Assembly (NCBI RefSeq): GCF_001431535.1 | Contig: NZ_LDJK01000039.1 | Span: forward strand, 1 to 45,791 | DNA length: 45,791 nucleotides | Direction: 5' to 3' | DNA from: Stenotrophomonas chelatiphaga | GTDB taxonomy: Bacteria; Pseudomonadota; Gammaproteobacteria; Xanthomonadales; Xanthomonadaceae | Shown: piece after piece, positions 36,446 to 45,754 of the stretch | Layout of the letters: the number at the start of each line of letters is the position of its first letter | Numbering within the stretch: the first letter of the stretch is position 1 | Program-made: the position numbers and the translations under genes | Notes under the pieces: generated by a model | What the model saw: only the letters and a program-made list of their open reading frames with translations | The model's database searches: none | Told to the model about the DNA's origin: nothing

Positions 36446-36525
36446 GGAGACTCCAGGCCTGACCGGCGGGAAAGCGTGATTGCAGCACCGCAGCCGTCGG
36501 CTGGCAAGTCGATTAAACTCGGGGC

Positions 36526-37305
36526 ATGGATCCCATCACACCGCCGCCGCCGCGTTCGCGCACCATTTACCTGCTCCCCAACCTGTTCACCACGGCGGGC
36601 CTGTTCGCCGGGTTCTACGCGATCATCGCCGCGGCCAACGGTGATTTCGTCTACGCCAGCATCGCAGTGTTCGTGGCCGCGGTCATGGACGGGCTGGATG
36701 GCCGGGTCGCCCGCCTGACCGGCACCAGCAGCGAATTCGGCGTGCAGTACGACTCGCTCGCCGACCTGGTCAGCTTCGGCATGGCGCCGGCGCTGGTGAT
36801 GTACCACTGGGCCCTGTCTTCGCTGAAGTTCGACGGTGAACTGCTCGGCCGCGTCGGCTGGGCGGTCGCCTTCCTGTACGCGGCCTGCGCCGCGCTGCGC
36901 CTGGCCCGCTTCAATACCCAGGTGGCGGTGGTGGACAAGCGCTGGTTCGTCGGCCTGGCCAGCCCGGCCGCAGCCGGCCTGATGATGTCCTTCGTCTGGG
37001 CCTTCGCCGACGGCACCCTGGGCTGGACCGGTGAGCAGCTGCGCTACGTGGCGCTGGGGGTTACCCTGGTGTCGGCCCTGCTGATGGTCAGCCGGATCCG
37101 CTTCTGGAGCTTCAAGGGCGGCGGGGCGAAAGGCCCGCGTGCCGACCGCGTGCCGTTCCTGGTGTTGGCCCTGCTGCCCATCGGCATCGCCATCGCGGTG
37201 ATCGACCTGCCGCGTGTGTTGCTGGCAGTGGGCGTGATCTACGCGCTGTCCGGGCTGGTGATGTGGGCCATGCAGCGCCTGCGAAAGCGCCCGGACGCGG
37301 CGTGA
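36526..37305 (+). CDS. pssA: CDP-diacylglycerol-serine O-phosphatidyltransferase
   Basis: A 259-residue integral membrane enzyme that makes phosphatidylserine, the precursor of phosphatidylethanolamine. The CDP-alcohol phosphotransferase signature is complete: DGLDGRVARLTGTSSEFGVQYDSLAD, with the four metal-binding Asp, followed by SFGMAPALVMY. About seven or eight hydrophobic segments follow. The length and motif spacing fit the membrane-type (type II) PssA. Its TGA overlaps the GTG of the next gene, making a pssA-holD-rimI operon. Confidence 0.95.
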   Translation: MDPITPPPPRSRTIYLLPNLFTTAGLFAGFYAIIAAANGDFVYASIAVFVAAVMDGLDGRVARLTGTSSEFGVQYDSLADLVSFGMAPALVMYHWALSSLKFDGELLGRVGWAVAFLYAACAALRLARFNTQVAVVDKRWFVGLASPAAAGLMMSFVWAFADGTLGWTGEQLRYVALGVTLVSALLMVSRIRFWSFKGGGAKGPRADRVPFLVLALLPIGIAIAVIDLPRVLLAVGVIYALSGLVMWAMQRLRKRPDAA

Positions 37306-37817
37306 GTACCGACCTGCCCGTCCTGTGGACTCCGGCCCAGCAGGCCTGGCTGCAGGCGATGGGCTACAGCGTGCTGCATGAAGGCACGTTGGCGGCCGAG
37401 CTGGAAGCCGCTGCCGCTGCGGCGGCCATGACGCAGGCGATCGAGCCGCAGTCGGTTGAACTGAGCGTCGCCCCGGTGGCATCACGTCCTGCAGTGACCC
37501 GGCAGGCGCCGCCGGCACCGCGCACCGCGCCGGAACCGGTTGCCCCGCGCACGCCGGTCGCCCCGCGCCCGGCTGCCGGGGAACAGAGCGACGCCGATGC
37601 GGCGCCGCGCGCCAATGCTGCACGGCGCCCGTCGGTACGCCTGCCGGATCGCCTGCAGATCGCCTTGCTGCGTGCCTCGGGCTGCAATCCCAATGATCCA
37701 CAGACGCAGGCCTTGATGGACAGCTGGCCGCTGGACGCCCTGCGCGCCGATCCGGCCGCCAAGCGCGCGCTGTGGCCAACCCTGCGTGCGTTGCGCCGCA
37801 AGGGGCGCCAGGCATGA
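37302..37817 (+). CDS. holD: Probable DNA polymerase III psi subunit
   Basis: A 171-residue protein without an obvious annotation. Its N-terminus (PAQQAWLQAMGYSVLHEGTL) resembles the short N-terminal helix of E. coli psi that binds chi, and its C-terminus (LDALRADPAAKRALWPTLRAL) closely matches the psi segment I recall as LRANPTARAALW. Between them is an Ala/Pro-rich region (about 40-110), so the central psi domain is not clearly recognisable. It directly precedes rimI, as holD does in E. coli, and overlaps both neighbours (GTGA and ATGA). Psi would link the clamp loader to chi and SSB. The chi gene holC is about 3.6 kb away. The assignment rests on short matches and synteny. Confidence 0.7.
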   Translation: MSTDLPVLWTPAQQAWLQAMGYSVLHEGTLAAELEAAAAAAAMTQAIEPQSVELSVAPVASRPAVTRQAPPAPRTAPEPVAPRTPVAPRPAAGEQSDADAAPRANAARRPSVRLPDRLQIALLRASGCNPNDPQTQALMDSWPLDALRADPAAKRALWPTLRALRRKGRQA

Positions 37818-38311
37818 GTGCGGTGGCCCGTCCGGCGCAGGCCAGCGTGCGTGCGCTGCGCGAAAGTGACCTCAACGCAGTGATGGTGATCGAGGAGCGG
37901 GGGTACCCGTACCCCTGGACGCGCGGCATCTTCCTGGACTGCCTGCGGGCGGGCTATCCCGGTCTGGCAATGGAAGAGGACGGCCTGCTGGTGGGCTATG
38001 CGCTGTTGAGCATCGCCGCCGACGAAGCCCACCTGTTGAACATCTGCGTGGATCCGCTGAACCAGTCCCACGGACGCGGGCGCCAGTTGCTGCGCGCCAT
38101 CGTCGGCCTGGCCCGTGACCGCGGCGTGCAGCGCGTGTTCCTGGAAGTGCGGCCGACCAATACGCCGGCGCTGTCGCTGTACCACAGCGAAGGATTCAAC
38201 GAGATCGGTCGTCGTCCGCGTTACTACCCCGCCGCCGACGGCCGCGAGGATGCGCTGGTGATGGCCATCGAACTGGTGGCCGACGACATCGACAGGATGC
38301 CGCCGCTGTAA
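37814..38311 (+). CDS. rimI: Ribosomal protein S18-alanine N-acetyltransferase
   Basis: A 165-residue GNAT acetyltransferase that acetylates the N-terminal alanine of S18. Typical features are VRALRESDLNAVMVIEERGYPYPWTRGIFLDCL near the start, the acetyl-CoA loop as a QSHGRGRQLLRAIVGLARDRG variant, VFLEVRPTNTPALSLYHSEGFNEIGRRPRYYPA and a final DALVMAIEL. I chose the ATG at 37814, overlapping the holD stop. It is followed by two GTAG-type palindromes and the convergent valS. Confidence 0.93.
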   Translation: MSAVARPAQASVRALRESDLNAVMVIEERGYPYPWTRGIFLDCLRAGYPGLAMEEDGLLVGYALLSIAADEAHLLNICVDPLNQSHGRGRQLLRAIVGLARDRGVQRVFLEVRPTNTPALSLYHSEGFNEIGRRPRYYPAADGREDALVMAIELVADDIDRMPPL

Positions 38312-38314
38312 GCC

Positions 38315-38388
38315 AGGTAGCGCCGAGCCGTGCTCGGCGAGCGCAGCGGGCCGCCCGAAGCGCGGGACGGCCAGCGGCCGTCACTACC
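38315..38388. repeat. GTAG-type palindromic element (SMAG-like), copy 1
   Basis: A 74-base unit beginning GGTAGCGCCGAGC and ending GCCGTCACTACC. The left half folds as GCCGAGC/GCTCGGC and the right half as GACGGCC/GGCCGTC, with GTAG at each outer end in opposite orientation. This is the layout of paired SMAG repeats known from Stenotrophomonas. Confidence 0.85.
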
Positions 38389-38400
38389 GGGCAGGCGATC

Positions 38401-38473
38401 AGGTAGCGCCGAGCCGTGCTCGGCGAGCGCAGCGGCCGCCCGAAGCGCATGACGGCCAGCGGCCGTCACTACC
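38401..38473. repeat. GTAG-type palindromic element (SMAG-like), copy 2
   Basis: A 73-base near-identical copy of the preceding unit, 12 bases after it in the same orientation. It differs by one missing base and two substitutions in the middle. Together with copy 1 it fills the gap between the convergent rimI and valS genes and probably shapes both transcript ends. Confidence 0.85.
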
Positions 38474-38484
38474 GCTGTCGTGCG

Positions 38485-41325
38485 TTACAGCTTGGCGCGC
38501 TGTTCCTGCAGGCCGGCCAGCTGGGTGGTCCATTCGACCAGGCGCACGCGCTCCTGCTCGACCACCGCCGCCGGCACCTTGTCGGTGAACTTGGCCAACT
38601 TGGCCTCGCTCTTTTCCTTTTCGCCCTGCACGCGGGCCAGTTCCTTGTCCAGGCGCGCGCGTTCGGCATCCAGGTCGACCAGCCCTTCCAGCGGCACCAG
38701 CAGCTTCAGCTCGCCGACGATCGCCGGTGCCGCCGGGGGAGCGGATTCGCCTTCGGCCAGCCACTGGATGGTGTCCAGTTTCAGCAGGAACGACAGCGAG
38801 GCCGCGAAGCGTTCGATGCGCACGCGGTCCTGCGCCAGCCCGGCCTGCAGGCGCAGCGGCACCAACCGGGACGGGGCCACGTTGAGCTCGCTGCGCACGC
38901 GGCGCACGGCGCTGATCACTGCCTTCAGCCATTCGACGTCCGCTTCGGCCTGGGCATAGTCACCGGCGAACTCTTCGGCGCTGGGGTAGGGACGCAGCGA
39001 CAGCGAATCGCCGCCGATGCCCAGGCGCGGCGCCACCTGCTGCCACAGCTGTTCGGTGATGAACGGCGTCAGCGGATGCAGCAGGCGCAGCAGCGCTTCC
39101 AGCACGTACAGCACGGTGTGGCGGGTGCTGTCTGCATCGGCCGCGTCGGGACCGTTGAGGGCCGGCTTGCTCAGCTCCAGGAACCAGTCGCAGAATTCAT
39201 TCCAGGCGAACTCGTACAGGCACTGCGCCAGCAGGTCGAAACGGTAGGCGGCGAAGTGGCCCTGCGCTTCGGCAGTGGTGGCCGCCAGCCGCGCGAGGAT
39301 CCAGCGCTCGGCATCGGTGCGCGGCTTGGGCGCGCCGTCGAATGCAGCGCCTTCGGTATTCATCAGCGCGAAGCGGCTGGCGTTCCACAGCTTGTTGCAG
39401 AAGTTCTTGTAGCCCTCGGCGCGGTTCATGTCGAACTTGATGTCGCGGCCGTGGGTGGCCAGCGCGGCGATGGTGAAGCGCAGCGCATCGGCGCCGTGCG
39501 CGGCGATGCCGTCCGGGAACTCCTTGCGCGTCGCCTTTTCGATCTTTTCAGCGGCCCGCGGCTGCATCAGTCCGCCGGTACGCTTGGCCACCAGGTCCTC
39601 GATGGAAATGCCGTCGATGATGTCCAGCGGGTCCAGCACGTTGCCCTTGGACTTGGACATCTTCTGGCCCTGCCCATCGCGGATCAGGCCGGTGAAGTAG
39701 ACATCCTTGAACGGCACTTTGCCGGTCAGGTTGTCGGTGGCCATGATCATCCGGGCGACCCAGAAGAAGATGATGTCAAAGCCGGTGACCAGCACCGAGG
39801 ACGGCAGGTAACGGTCGAAACCGCGCTCGGCCATCGCCTGTGCGTTCGGCCAGCCCAGCGTGGAGAACGGCCACAGCTGCGAGGAGAACCAGGTCTCCAG
39901 CACGTCGCTTTCCTGGGTCAGCGCGATCTCGGGGCCCAGCCCGTTGGCCGCGCGCACTTCGGCCTCGTCGCGGCCGACGTAGCAGGTGCCTGCTGCATCG
40001 AACCACGCCGGGATGCGGTGGCCCCACCACAGCTGGCGGCTGATGCACCAATCCTGGATGTTGGTCATCCAGTGGCGGTAGGTGTTGATCCAGTTCGGCG
40101 GCACGAAGCCGACCGCACCCGGTTTTCCATCGGTCCCTTCGACCAGCTCCAGGCCACGCCGTGCCAGCTCGTCCATCTTCACGAACCACTGGTCGGTCAG
40201 GTAGGGCTCGATCACCTGGCCGGTGCGGTCGCCGCGCGGCACCTGCAGCTTGTGCGGCTTGGTTTCCACCAGCACCGCCAGGTCTTCCAGCTCGGCCAGC
40301 ACGGCCTTGCGCGCGTCGTAGCGGTCCAGCCCGCGGAAACGCTCAGGGGCGTTGTCATTGATCGCCGCCACCGGGGTGAACAGGTTGATCATCGGCAGGT
40401 TGTGGCGCAGGCCGACCTGGTAATCGTTGAAATCATGCGCCGGGGTGACCTTGACCACGCCGGTGCCAAAGGCACGGTCGACGTAGTCATCGGCGATCAC
40501 CGGCACGCTGCGGCCGGTCAGCGGCAGGGTCACGCTGCGCCCGATCAGGTGCAGGTAACGTTCGTCTTCGGGGTGCACCATCACCGCGGTATCGCCGAGC
40601 AGGGTCTCCGGGCGGGTGGTCGCCACGACCAGGTAATCGCGGGTTTCGCGCAGCGTTTCCACGCCATCGGCATCACGCTCGACGTGCTCGTAGGTCAGCC
40701 CGTCGTCCAGCGTGTAGGCGATCGACCAGAGGAAACCGTCTTCCTCGGCGCTCTCCACTTCCAGGTCGGAGATCGCGGTCTTCAGCACCGGATCCCAGTT
40801 GACCAGGCGCTGGCCGCGGTAGATCAGGCCCTGTTCGTGCCAGCGCACGAAGGCTTCGATCACCGCCTGCGAGGGCTGTGGGTCCATGGTGAAGGTGCTG
40901 CGCGACCAGTCGGCCGACGTGCCGAGGCGGCGCATCTGCCGCTCGATGGTGTCACCGGATTGCTGCTTCCATTCCCATACCTTGCCGATGAAGGCTTCGC
41001 GGCCCAGCGTATCGCGCGTCTCGCCGTTGCCTTCCAGCGCCAGGTTGCGGCCGACCACCATCTCGGTGGCGATGCCCGCGTGGTCGGTACCCACCTGCCA
41101 CAGCGTGTCGTAGCCGCGCATGCGGTGGTAGCGCACCAGGGCGTCCATCAGGGTCTGCTGGAAGGCATGGCCCATGTGCAGCGTGCCGGTCACGTTCGGC
41201 GGCGGCAGCAGGATGGTGTACGGCTCGCCCTTGCCCGACGGCTTGAAGTGGCCAGCCTTTTCCCAGGCATCGTAGGTGTCCGTTTCAAAGGACGTCGGGT
41301 CGTAGCTGGAGTCGAGTCGGGTCAT
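38485..41325 (-). CDS. valS: Valyl-tRNA synthetase
   Basis: A 946-residue class I synthetase. The HIGH-type motif HMGH is at 50-53, after PPPNVTGTL, and KMSKS is at 555-559. The middle holds the CP1 editing domain that removes mischarged Thr, and the C-terminal about 70 residues form the usual coiled-coil arm ending in a Gln/Leu-rich helix. I chose the ATG at 41325 ([14 protein letters not shown]); the frame runs upstream to 41520, but that part is Arg/Ala-rich non-family sequence. It is 80 bases after holC in the pepA-holC-valS order of E. coli. Confidence 0.97.
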   Translation of the reverse strand: MTRLDSSYDPTSFETDTYDAWEKAGHFKPSGKGEPYTILLPPPNVTGTLHMGHAFQQTLMDALVRYHRMRGYDTLWQVGTDHAGIATEMVVGRNLALEGNGETRDTLGREAFIGKVWEWKQQSGDTIERQMRRLGTSADWSRSTFTMDPQPSQAVIEAFVRWHEQGLIYRGQRLVNWDPVLKTAISDLEVESAEEDGFLWSIAYTLDDGLTYEHVERDADGVETLRETRDYLVVATTRPETLLGDTAVMVHPEDERYLHLIGRSVTLPLTGRSVPVIADDYVDRAFGTGVVKVTPAHDFNDYQVGLRHNLPMINLFTPVAAINDNAPERFRGLDRYDARKAVLAELEDLAVLVETKPHKLQVPRGDRTGQVIEPYLTDQWFVKMDELARRGLELVEGTDGKPGAVGFVPPNWINTYRHWMTNIQDWCISRQLWWGHRIPAWFDAAGTCYVGRDEAEVRAANGLGPEIALTQESDVLETWFSSQLWPFSTLGWPNAQAMAERGFDRYLPSSVLVTGFDIIFFWVARMIMATDNLTGKVPFKDVYFTGLIRDGQGQKMSKSKGNVLDPLDIIDGISIEDLVAKRTGGLMQPRAAEKIEKATRKEFPDGIAAHGADALRFTIAALATHGRDIKFDMNRAEGYKNFCNKLWNASRFALMNTEGAAFDGAPKPRTDAERWILARLAATTAEAQGHFAAYRFDLLAQCLYEFAWNEFCDWFLELSKPALNGPDAADADSTRHTVLYVLEALLRLLHPLTPFITEQLWQQVAPRLGIGGDSLSLRPYPSAEEFAGDYAQAEADVEWLKAVISAVRRVRSELNVAPSRLVPLRLQAGLAQDRVRIERFAASLSFLLKLDTIQWLAEGESAPPAAPAIVGELKLLVPLEGLVDLDAERARLDKELARVQGEKEKSEAKLAKFTDKVPAAVVEQERVRLVEWTTQLAGLQEQRAKL

Positions 41326-41405
41326 GCGGGGCAACCAGGAGATGTTCGGGGGGAATTCAGGGCGATCGTTCGGCGCATCAAGGGCAGCGCAGGCCCGGCG
41401 CCGGC

Positions 41406-41831
41406 TTACATGTCGTGCTTGGACAGAGCGTAACCAGCGTCCTTGTACTGCCGCCAGCGCTCGCGCAGCGGCTCGCGTGCGTCCGGGTCGGCCGGCACCA
41501 CTTCCAGCACGCGCTCGCATTCGCCCATCCAGGGCGTATCGCGCAGGTTGATCACCAGCGGGCGCGCCGGTTCAACGCCACCGGGCACGGCGATCAGCAC
41601 CAGCGCCTCTTCTTCATCCATGTCTTCGCCGGCGATCTGGTGCGGGATGTAGGCCTCCGCATCGAAGGACCACAGCAGCTCGTCCAGTTCTTCGGCCTGG
41701 GCCTGGTCGCGCGCCAGCACCAGGGTGAACAGCCCGGCATCGTTGGCCTTGCGCGCCAGTTCGCAGACCAGGCGCAGCGGCTCGGTCAGGAAGCGGGGCT
41801 TGGCAATCAGGTAGAAATCGGCGCGGGGCAT
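41406..41831 (-). CDS. holC: DNA polymerase III chi subunit
   Basis: A 141-residue clamp-loader accessory protein that binds SSB and, through psi, the gamma/tau complex. [65 protein letters not shown] and [11 protein letters not shown] follow the chi pattern. I chose the ATG at 41831, the start of the recognisable family sequence. It is in pepA-holC-valS order as in E. coli, which supports the call. A probable psi gene lies in the pssA operon of the same window. Confidence 0.93.
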   Translation of the reverse strand: MPRADFYLIAKPRFLTEPLRLVCELARKANDAGLFTLVLARDQAQAEELDELLWSFDAEAYIPHQIAGEDMDEEEALVLIAVPGGVEPARPLVINLRDTPWMGECERVLEVVPADPDAREPLRERWRQYKDAGYALSKHDM

Positions 41832-41881
41832 GGCGGGGTCCGGGTTGCAGGCGAAGACCCGGTCGAAACCGGGCCGTGTCA

Positions 41882-41903
41882 TGGCCGGCACGGAGGCCGG
41901 CCA
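41882..41903 (-). terminator. Hairpin between pepA and holC
   Basis: TGGCCGGC (41882-41889) pairs with GCCGGCCA (41896-41903) with a six-base loop, just beyond the pepA stop. There is no U-run, so it may only attenuate or stabilise the pepA message before holC. Confidence 0.35.
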
Positions 41904-41918
41904 CAGGGCGACAGTGGA

Positions 41919-43397
41919 TCAGGCGCGAGCGACCTGGTCCAGCAGCCACTGGCTCAGCAGCCCGACCGGGCGACCGGTGGCCATGCCGCGCTTGCCTTCG
42001 TCGCTGGCCACGCCGGCGATGTCCAGGTGGGCCCAGCGCTGGCCTTCGGTGAAGCGCGCCAGGAAGCAGCCGGCGGTGATCGCACCGGCCCAGCGGCCGC
42101 CGATGTTGTAGACGTCGGCAAAGCTGGAATCCAGCATCGGCTGGTATTCGTCCCACAGCGGCAGGCGCCAGGCGCGGTCGAACACGTGCTCGCCGGCGGC
42201 CAGCAGTTCGTTGGCCAGGTCGTCGTGCTTGGTCATCAGGCCGGCGGTCTGGTGGCCCAGGGCCACCATGCAGGCGCCGGTCAGGGTGGCCACGTCGACC
42301 AGCGCGGCCGGTTCGAAGCGCTGCGCGTAGGTCAGCGCGTCGCACAGGATCAGGCGGCCTTCGGCATCGGTGTTGCCCACTTCGATGGTCTTGCCGGACA
42401 TCGAGGTGATGACGTCGGACGGGCGGTAGGCATTGCCGTCGATCGCGTTTTCAACCGCCGGCACCACCACGACCAGGTTCAGCGGCAGCTGCGCCTTGAC
42501 GGTGGCCACGAAGGTGCCGATGACGTTGGCGCCACCGCACATGTCGTACTTCATTTCCTCGATGCCGCCCTGCGTCTTCAGGTTGACGCCACCGGTATCG
42601 AAGGTGATGCCCTTGCCGACCAGCACGTAGGGCTTGGCGTCGCCGCCGTTGCTCCACTTCAGCACCACCAGGCGCGGACGGTTGGCCGAACCGCGGGCGA
42701 CGGCCAGCAGCGAGCCCATGCCCAGCGCTTCCATCTGCGTCTCGTCCAGGATCTCCGCTTCGGCGCCGTCGTGCTCACCGGCGAACTTCACCGCCACGTC
42801 GGCCAGGTAGGCCGGGTTGCAGAAGTTCGGCGGCAGGTTGCCGAGCTCGCGGGCGAACTCCACGCCGCTGGCGATGGCCTGCCCCTGCAGCAGGGCCTGT
42901 TCGTCGCTGCCGGCGATCGCCAGCTGCTGCAGGCCGGCGTCTTCGGCCTTTTTCTTGCCGAAGGTGGCGGTGTAGCGGTAGCTGGCGTGGTCGGCGGCGA
43001 TGATCGCCTGGCGGATCGCCCAGGCCGCGTCGCGGTCCTTGACGGGCAGGTCGACCAGGGTGAACAGCGCGCTGCGGCTGGCGCCGGTCTTCAGCGCGCG
43101 CACGGCGTCGCCAATGGCCTTCAGGTACTGCGGCACGCCGAAGCGGGCGGCATCACCCAGGCCCACCACCAGCACGCGCGGGGCGCTGACGCCCGGCAGG
43201 TCGTGTAGCAGGGTGGTGGCACCGGTCTTGCCGGAGACATCGCCGCGCTGGGCAAGGGCGGCCAGGCGACCGCCGCTGGCGGCGTCCAGCGCCTGCGCGG
43301 CGGGCGACAGGGAAAGATCGGCGAAGGCGCCGACGACCACGCAGTCGACCCCGGCAGAGGTCGGCGACGCTTGGTTCAGGGTGAATTGCAGGGCCAT
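41919..43397 (-). CDS. pepA: Leucyl aminopeptidase (cytosol aminopeptidase, M17)
   Basis: A 492-residue metallopeptidase that removes N-terminal residues from peptides and, in E. coli, also acts in DNA binding and site-specific recombination. The signature NTDAEGRL is at 342-349, with the metal-binding Lys and Asp in [11 protein letters not shown] (about 266-276) upstream. The C-terminal domain is complete, ending [13 protein letters not shown]. The N-terminal domain is normal in length. It is first in the pepA-holC-valS group and divergent from lptF, with 103 bases between them. Confidence 0.96.
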   Translation of the reverse strand: MALQFTLNQASPTSAGVDCVVVGAFADLSLSPAAQALDAASGGRLAALAQRGDVSGKTGATTLLHDLPGVSAPRVLVVGLGDAARFGVPQYLKAIGDAVRALKTGASRSALFTLVDLPVKDRDAAWAIRQAIIAADHASYRYTATFGKKKAEDAGLQQLAIAGSDEQALLQGQAIASGVEFARELGNLPPNFCNPAYLADVAVKFAGEHDGAEAEILDETQMEALGMGSLLAVARGSANRPRLVVLKWSNGGDAKPYVLVGKGITFDTGGVNLKTQGGIEEMKYDMCGGANVIGTFVATVKAQLPLNLVVVVPAVENAIDGNAYRPSDVITSMSGKTIEVGNTDAEGRLILCDALTYAQRFEPAALVDVATLTGACMVALGHQTAGLMTKHDDLANELLAAGEHVFDRAWRLPLWDEYQPMLDSSFADVYNIGGRWAGAITAGCFLARFTEGQRWAHLDIAGVASDEGKRGMATGRPVGLLSQWLLDQVARA

Positions 43398-43500
43398 TGA
43401 TCAGATTCCGTTGGCATATCCGTACAATCGCGGACCGTTTACGTCCAGCCAGTAGACTGGGCGGACCCGCGAACGAACCTGAGAGTTTAAACCACGGCCC

Positions 43501-44583
43501 ATGTTGAAGCTCGACCGCTATCTATTGGGCGATTTCGTCCAGAGTTTCCTGGCCACCCTGATCGTCCTGCTGGTTGTCAGCGTGGGCGGCGTGCTGGTGG
43601 ATATCCTTGGCAACATCGCCGATGGGCGCCTGCCTGCCCGCCTGCTGTTCTCACAGCTGGGCCTGCAGTTCATCGTCTACATGCCGCTGATCCTGCCGCT
43701 GGCGCTGATGCTGGGCCTGCTGCTGGCGGTCGCCCGGCTGTACCGCGACTCGGAAATGGCGGTCATCACCGCCATCGGCGTGGGCCCGCGGCGCCTGCTC
43801 AAACCCTTGCTGCTGCTGGTGCTGCCGGTGGTCGGGCTGATCGGTGCCTGTTCGCTGTGGCTGGGTCCCTGGGCCGACCGTACCAGCGAGCAGATGATCG
43901 ACCAGGCCAACCGCAGCGTGCTGATGGCCGGCCTGGAGTCGGGGCGCTTCACCAACCTGTCCAACGGCGGGGTGGTGTATCTGTCCTCCATTTCCCCGGA
44001 TGGCACCGGACTGGGCCGGGTGTTCATGAACCGCGCCCGCGAGGGCCGCATCGAGGTCGTATCGGCCGCCAGCGGCAAGCTGTTCTTCGAGGGCAAGGAC
44101 CGCCGCTACCTGCAGTTGAACGACGGCCACCAGATCGAAGGCCCCGCCGACGGCGGCAAGGGCTACCGGCTGGCGACCTTCGCGCGCAACGACGTGGCGA
44201 TGCCCGACGGCGCGCAGACCCGCCAGTCCGATGACCCGGAACTGCTGCCGACCAGCCAGCTGATCGGCGACAAGCGCCCGCAGGCCAAGGCGCAGCTGCA
44301 TTCGCGCATCGCCCCGCCACTGATCGCGCTGGCCTTCGCCCTGCTGACCGTGCCGCTGGCGCGCAGCTCGCCGCGCCAGCAGCGCTACGGCCGGATGATG
44401 CTGGCCTTCCTGGCCTACATGGTGGGCATGAACCTGATGTTCATCGGCACCGGCTGGATCGCCGATGGCAAGGTGCCCGATGGGCTCGGCCTGTGGTGGC
44501 TGACCCTGCCGCTGCTGGGGCTGGCGATCTGGATGTACCTGCGTGACGGCCACCTGTCGCGACCGAAGAGAGTGACCGCATGA
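43501..44583 (+). CDS. lptF: LPS export permease LptF
   Basis: A 360-residue inner-membrane protein of the LptBFG transporter, which extracts LPS and passes it to LptC. It begins MLKLDRYLLGDFVQSFLATLIVLLVVSVGGVLVDILG; six transmembrane segments surround a periplasmic beta-jellyroll (about 125-265), ending TLPLLGLAIWMYL. Upstream, TACAAT at 43423-43428 is a reasonable -10 box but I see no good -35. The stop overlaps lptG by four bases. The pepA-to-lptF divergent layout is the same as in E. coli. Confidence 0.95.
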   Translation: MLKLDRYLLGDFVQSFLATLIVLLVVSVGGVLVDILGNIADGRLPARLLFSQLGLQFIVYMPLILPLALMLGLLLAVARLYRDSEMAVITAIGVGPRRLLKPLLLLVLPVVGLIGACSLWLGPWADRTSEQMIDQANRSVLMAGLESGRFTNLSNGGVVYLSSISPDGTGLGRVFMNRAREGRIEVVSAASGKLFFEGKDRRYLQLNDGHQIEGPADGGKGYRLATFARNDVAMPDGAQTRQSDDPELLPTSQLIGDKRPQAKAQLHSRIAPPLIALAFALLTVPLARSSPRQQRYGRMMLAFLAYMVGMNLMFIGTGWIADGKVPDGLGLWWLTLPLLGLAIWMYLRDGHLSRPKRVTA

Positions 44584-45686
44584 TTCCGCGTCCGATGCGT
44601 TTCGATTACTACCTTGGCCGGGCGGTGTTCGGCACCGTGCTGCTGACCTGGGCGGTGCTGGTGGGGCTGGACGTGGTGATGGCCTTCTCCGGCGAGTTCA
44701 AGGATGTCGGCAAGAACGGCTATACCCTGGGCCATGCGGCGGCCTGGGTGCTGTACACCGTGCCGCGGCGCGCCTACACCTTCTTCCCCACGGCGGCGGT
44801 GATCGGCTCGCTGATGGGCCTGGGCCAGCTGGCGGCGACGTCCGAACTGACCGCGCTGCGCGCACTGGGCCTGTCGCGGCGTCGCCTGAGCCTGTCGGTG
44901 GCGGTCGCGCTTTCGCTGCTGACCGGCGCGATGGTGGTCAGCGGCGAAACGCTCGCACCGTGGGGGCAGGAGCGCGCCGACAACATCCGCATGAGCGCCA
45001 AGCGCGGCGGCGACATGTCCGTGGCCCGCTACGCCGGTGTCTGGGCCCGCGAGGGCGATACCTTCCTCAACGCGCAGGGCGGTGAGGAGCAGCTGGTCGA
45101 GGGTGGCGGCACGCGCCTGGTGCTGCACGACGTGCGCATGTACCGCATCGGCCCGGAGGGCGAGATCGTGTCGCTGACCCATGCCGTCACTGCCGAGCAC
45201 GATGCATCCGGCTGGATGCTGAAGCAGGTGCGCCGGGACATTTTCGGCGACCGTTCACTGACGCGCGAGGAAGTGCCAAGCGAGAAGTGGGATTCGCAGC
45301 TGGATGCGGCGGCGCTGGCGACCGGTATTTCGCGGCCGCGCAACCTGCGTGCGGCTGACCTGCGTACCAGCATCGAATACCGCGAGCGCAATGGCCTGGA
45401 TGCGCGTGACTACGAGGACGTGTACTGGAGCCGTTGGTTCTATCCCGTGAACGTGCTGGCGTTGTGCCTGGCGGCGGTGCCGTTCGCGTTCGGTTCGCTG
45501 CGCAGCGGTGGCATGGGCAAGCGCTTGTTCCTGGGCATCCTGTTCGCGCTGGGGTTCTGGCTGCTGCAGCTGTTCTTCGGGCGGATGGCCGGTGCGTTGA
45601 AGTTTGATTACCGGGTGGCGTACGCACTGCCGCCGATCCTGATGCTGGGCATTTCGGCGATGCTGTTCCGGCGCAAATCGGGCTGA
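44580..45686 (+). CDS. lptG: LPS export permease LptG
   Basis: A 368-residue partner of LptF with the same architecture: N-terminal segments (FDYYLGRAVFGTVLLTWAVLVGLDVVMAF), a loop with PRRAYTFFPTAAVIGSLMGLGQLAATSELTALRALGLSRRR typical of the LptB-coupling region, a periplasmic jellyroll domain and three C-terminal segments. It is translationally coupled to lptF (ATGA overlap). Confidence 0.95.
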   Translation: MIPRPMRFDYYLGRAVFGTVLLTWAVLVGLDVVMAFSGEFKDVGKNGYTLGHAAAWVLYTVPRRAYTFFPTAAVIGSLMGLGQLAATSELTALRALGLSRRRLSLSVAVALSLLTGAMVVSGETLAPWGQERADNIRMSAKRGGDMSVARYAGVWAREGDTFLNAQGGEEQLVEGGGTRLVLHDVRMYRIGPEGEIVSLTHAVTAEHDASGWMLKQVRRDIFGDRSLTREEVPSEKWDSQLDAAALATGISRPRNLRAADLRTSIEYRERNGLDARDYEDVYWSRWFYPVNVLALCLAAVPFAFGSLRSGGMGKRLFLGILFALGFWLLQLFFGRMAGALKFDYRVAYALPPILMLGISAMLFRRKSG

Positions 45687-45696
45687 GGTTTTGTTT

Positions 45697-45713
45697 GCCG
45701 GGCTGCGCCCGGC
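45697..45713. terminator. Hairpin after lptG
   Basis: GCCGGGC (45697-45703) pairs with GCCCGGC (45707-45713) around TGC, ten bases after the lptG stop. There is no U-run beyond it on the plus strand, so it may be a weak terminator or a REP-like element. Confidence 0.4.
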
Positions 45714-45724
45714 ACCTGCCGAAG

Positions 45725-45754
45725 CAACGGCAACGTCAACGGCAACGTCAACGT
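45725..45754 (+). repeat. Hexanucleotide repeat CAACG(G/T) x5
   Basis: Five tandem hexamers at 45725-45754: CAACGG, CAACGT, CAACGG, CAACGT, CAACGT. A sixth degenerate unit begins at 45755. It is an intergenic short repeat downstream of lptG; nothing coding is seen in the last 100 bases. Confidence 0.8.

Noticed and set aside
38416..41433. A 1005-codon open frame antisense to valS
   Set aside because: The opposite strand encodes a complete valyl-tRNA synthetase with HMGH and KMSKS motifs. The antisense frame is low-complexity (His/Gln/Arg/Gly-rich), a usual by-product of GC-rich codon bias.
41326..41520. N-terminal extension of valS
   Set aside because: The extra 65 residues are Arg/Ala-rich, overlap holC and are absent from the family.
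41415..43208. A 597-codon open frame antisense to holC and pepA
   Set aside because: It lies opposite well-recognised genes and has no family-like motif or plausible composition.
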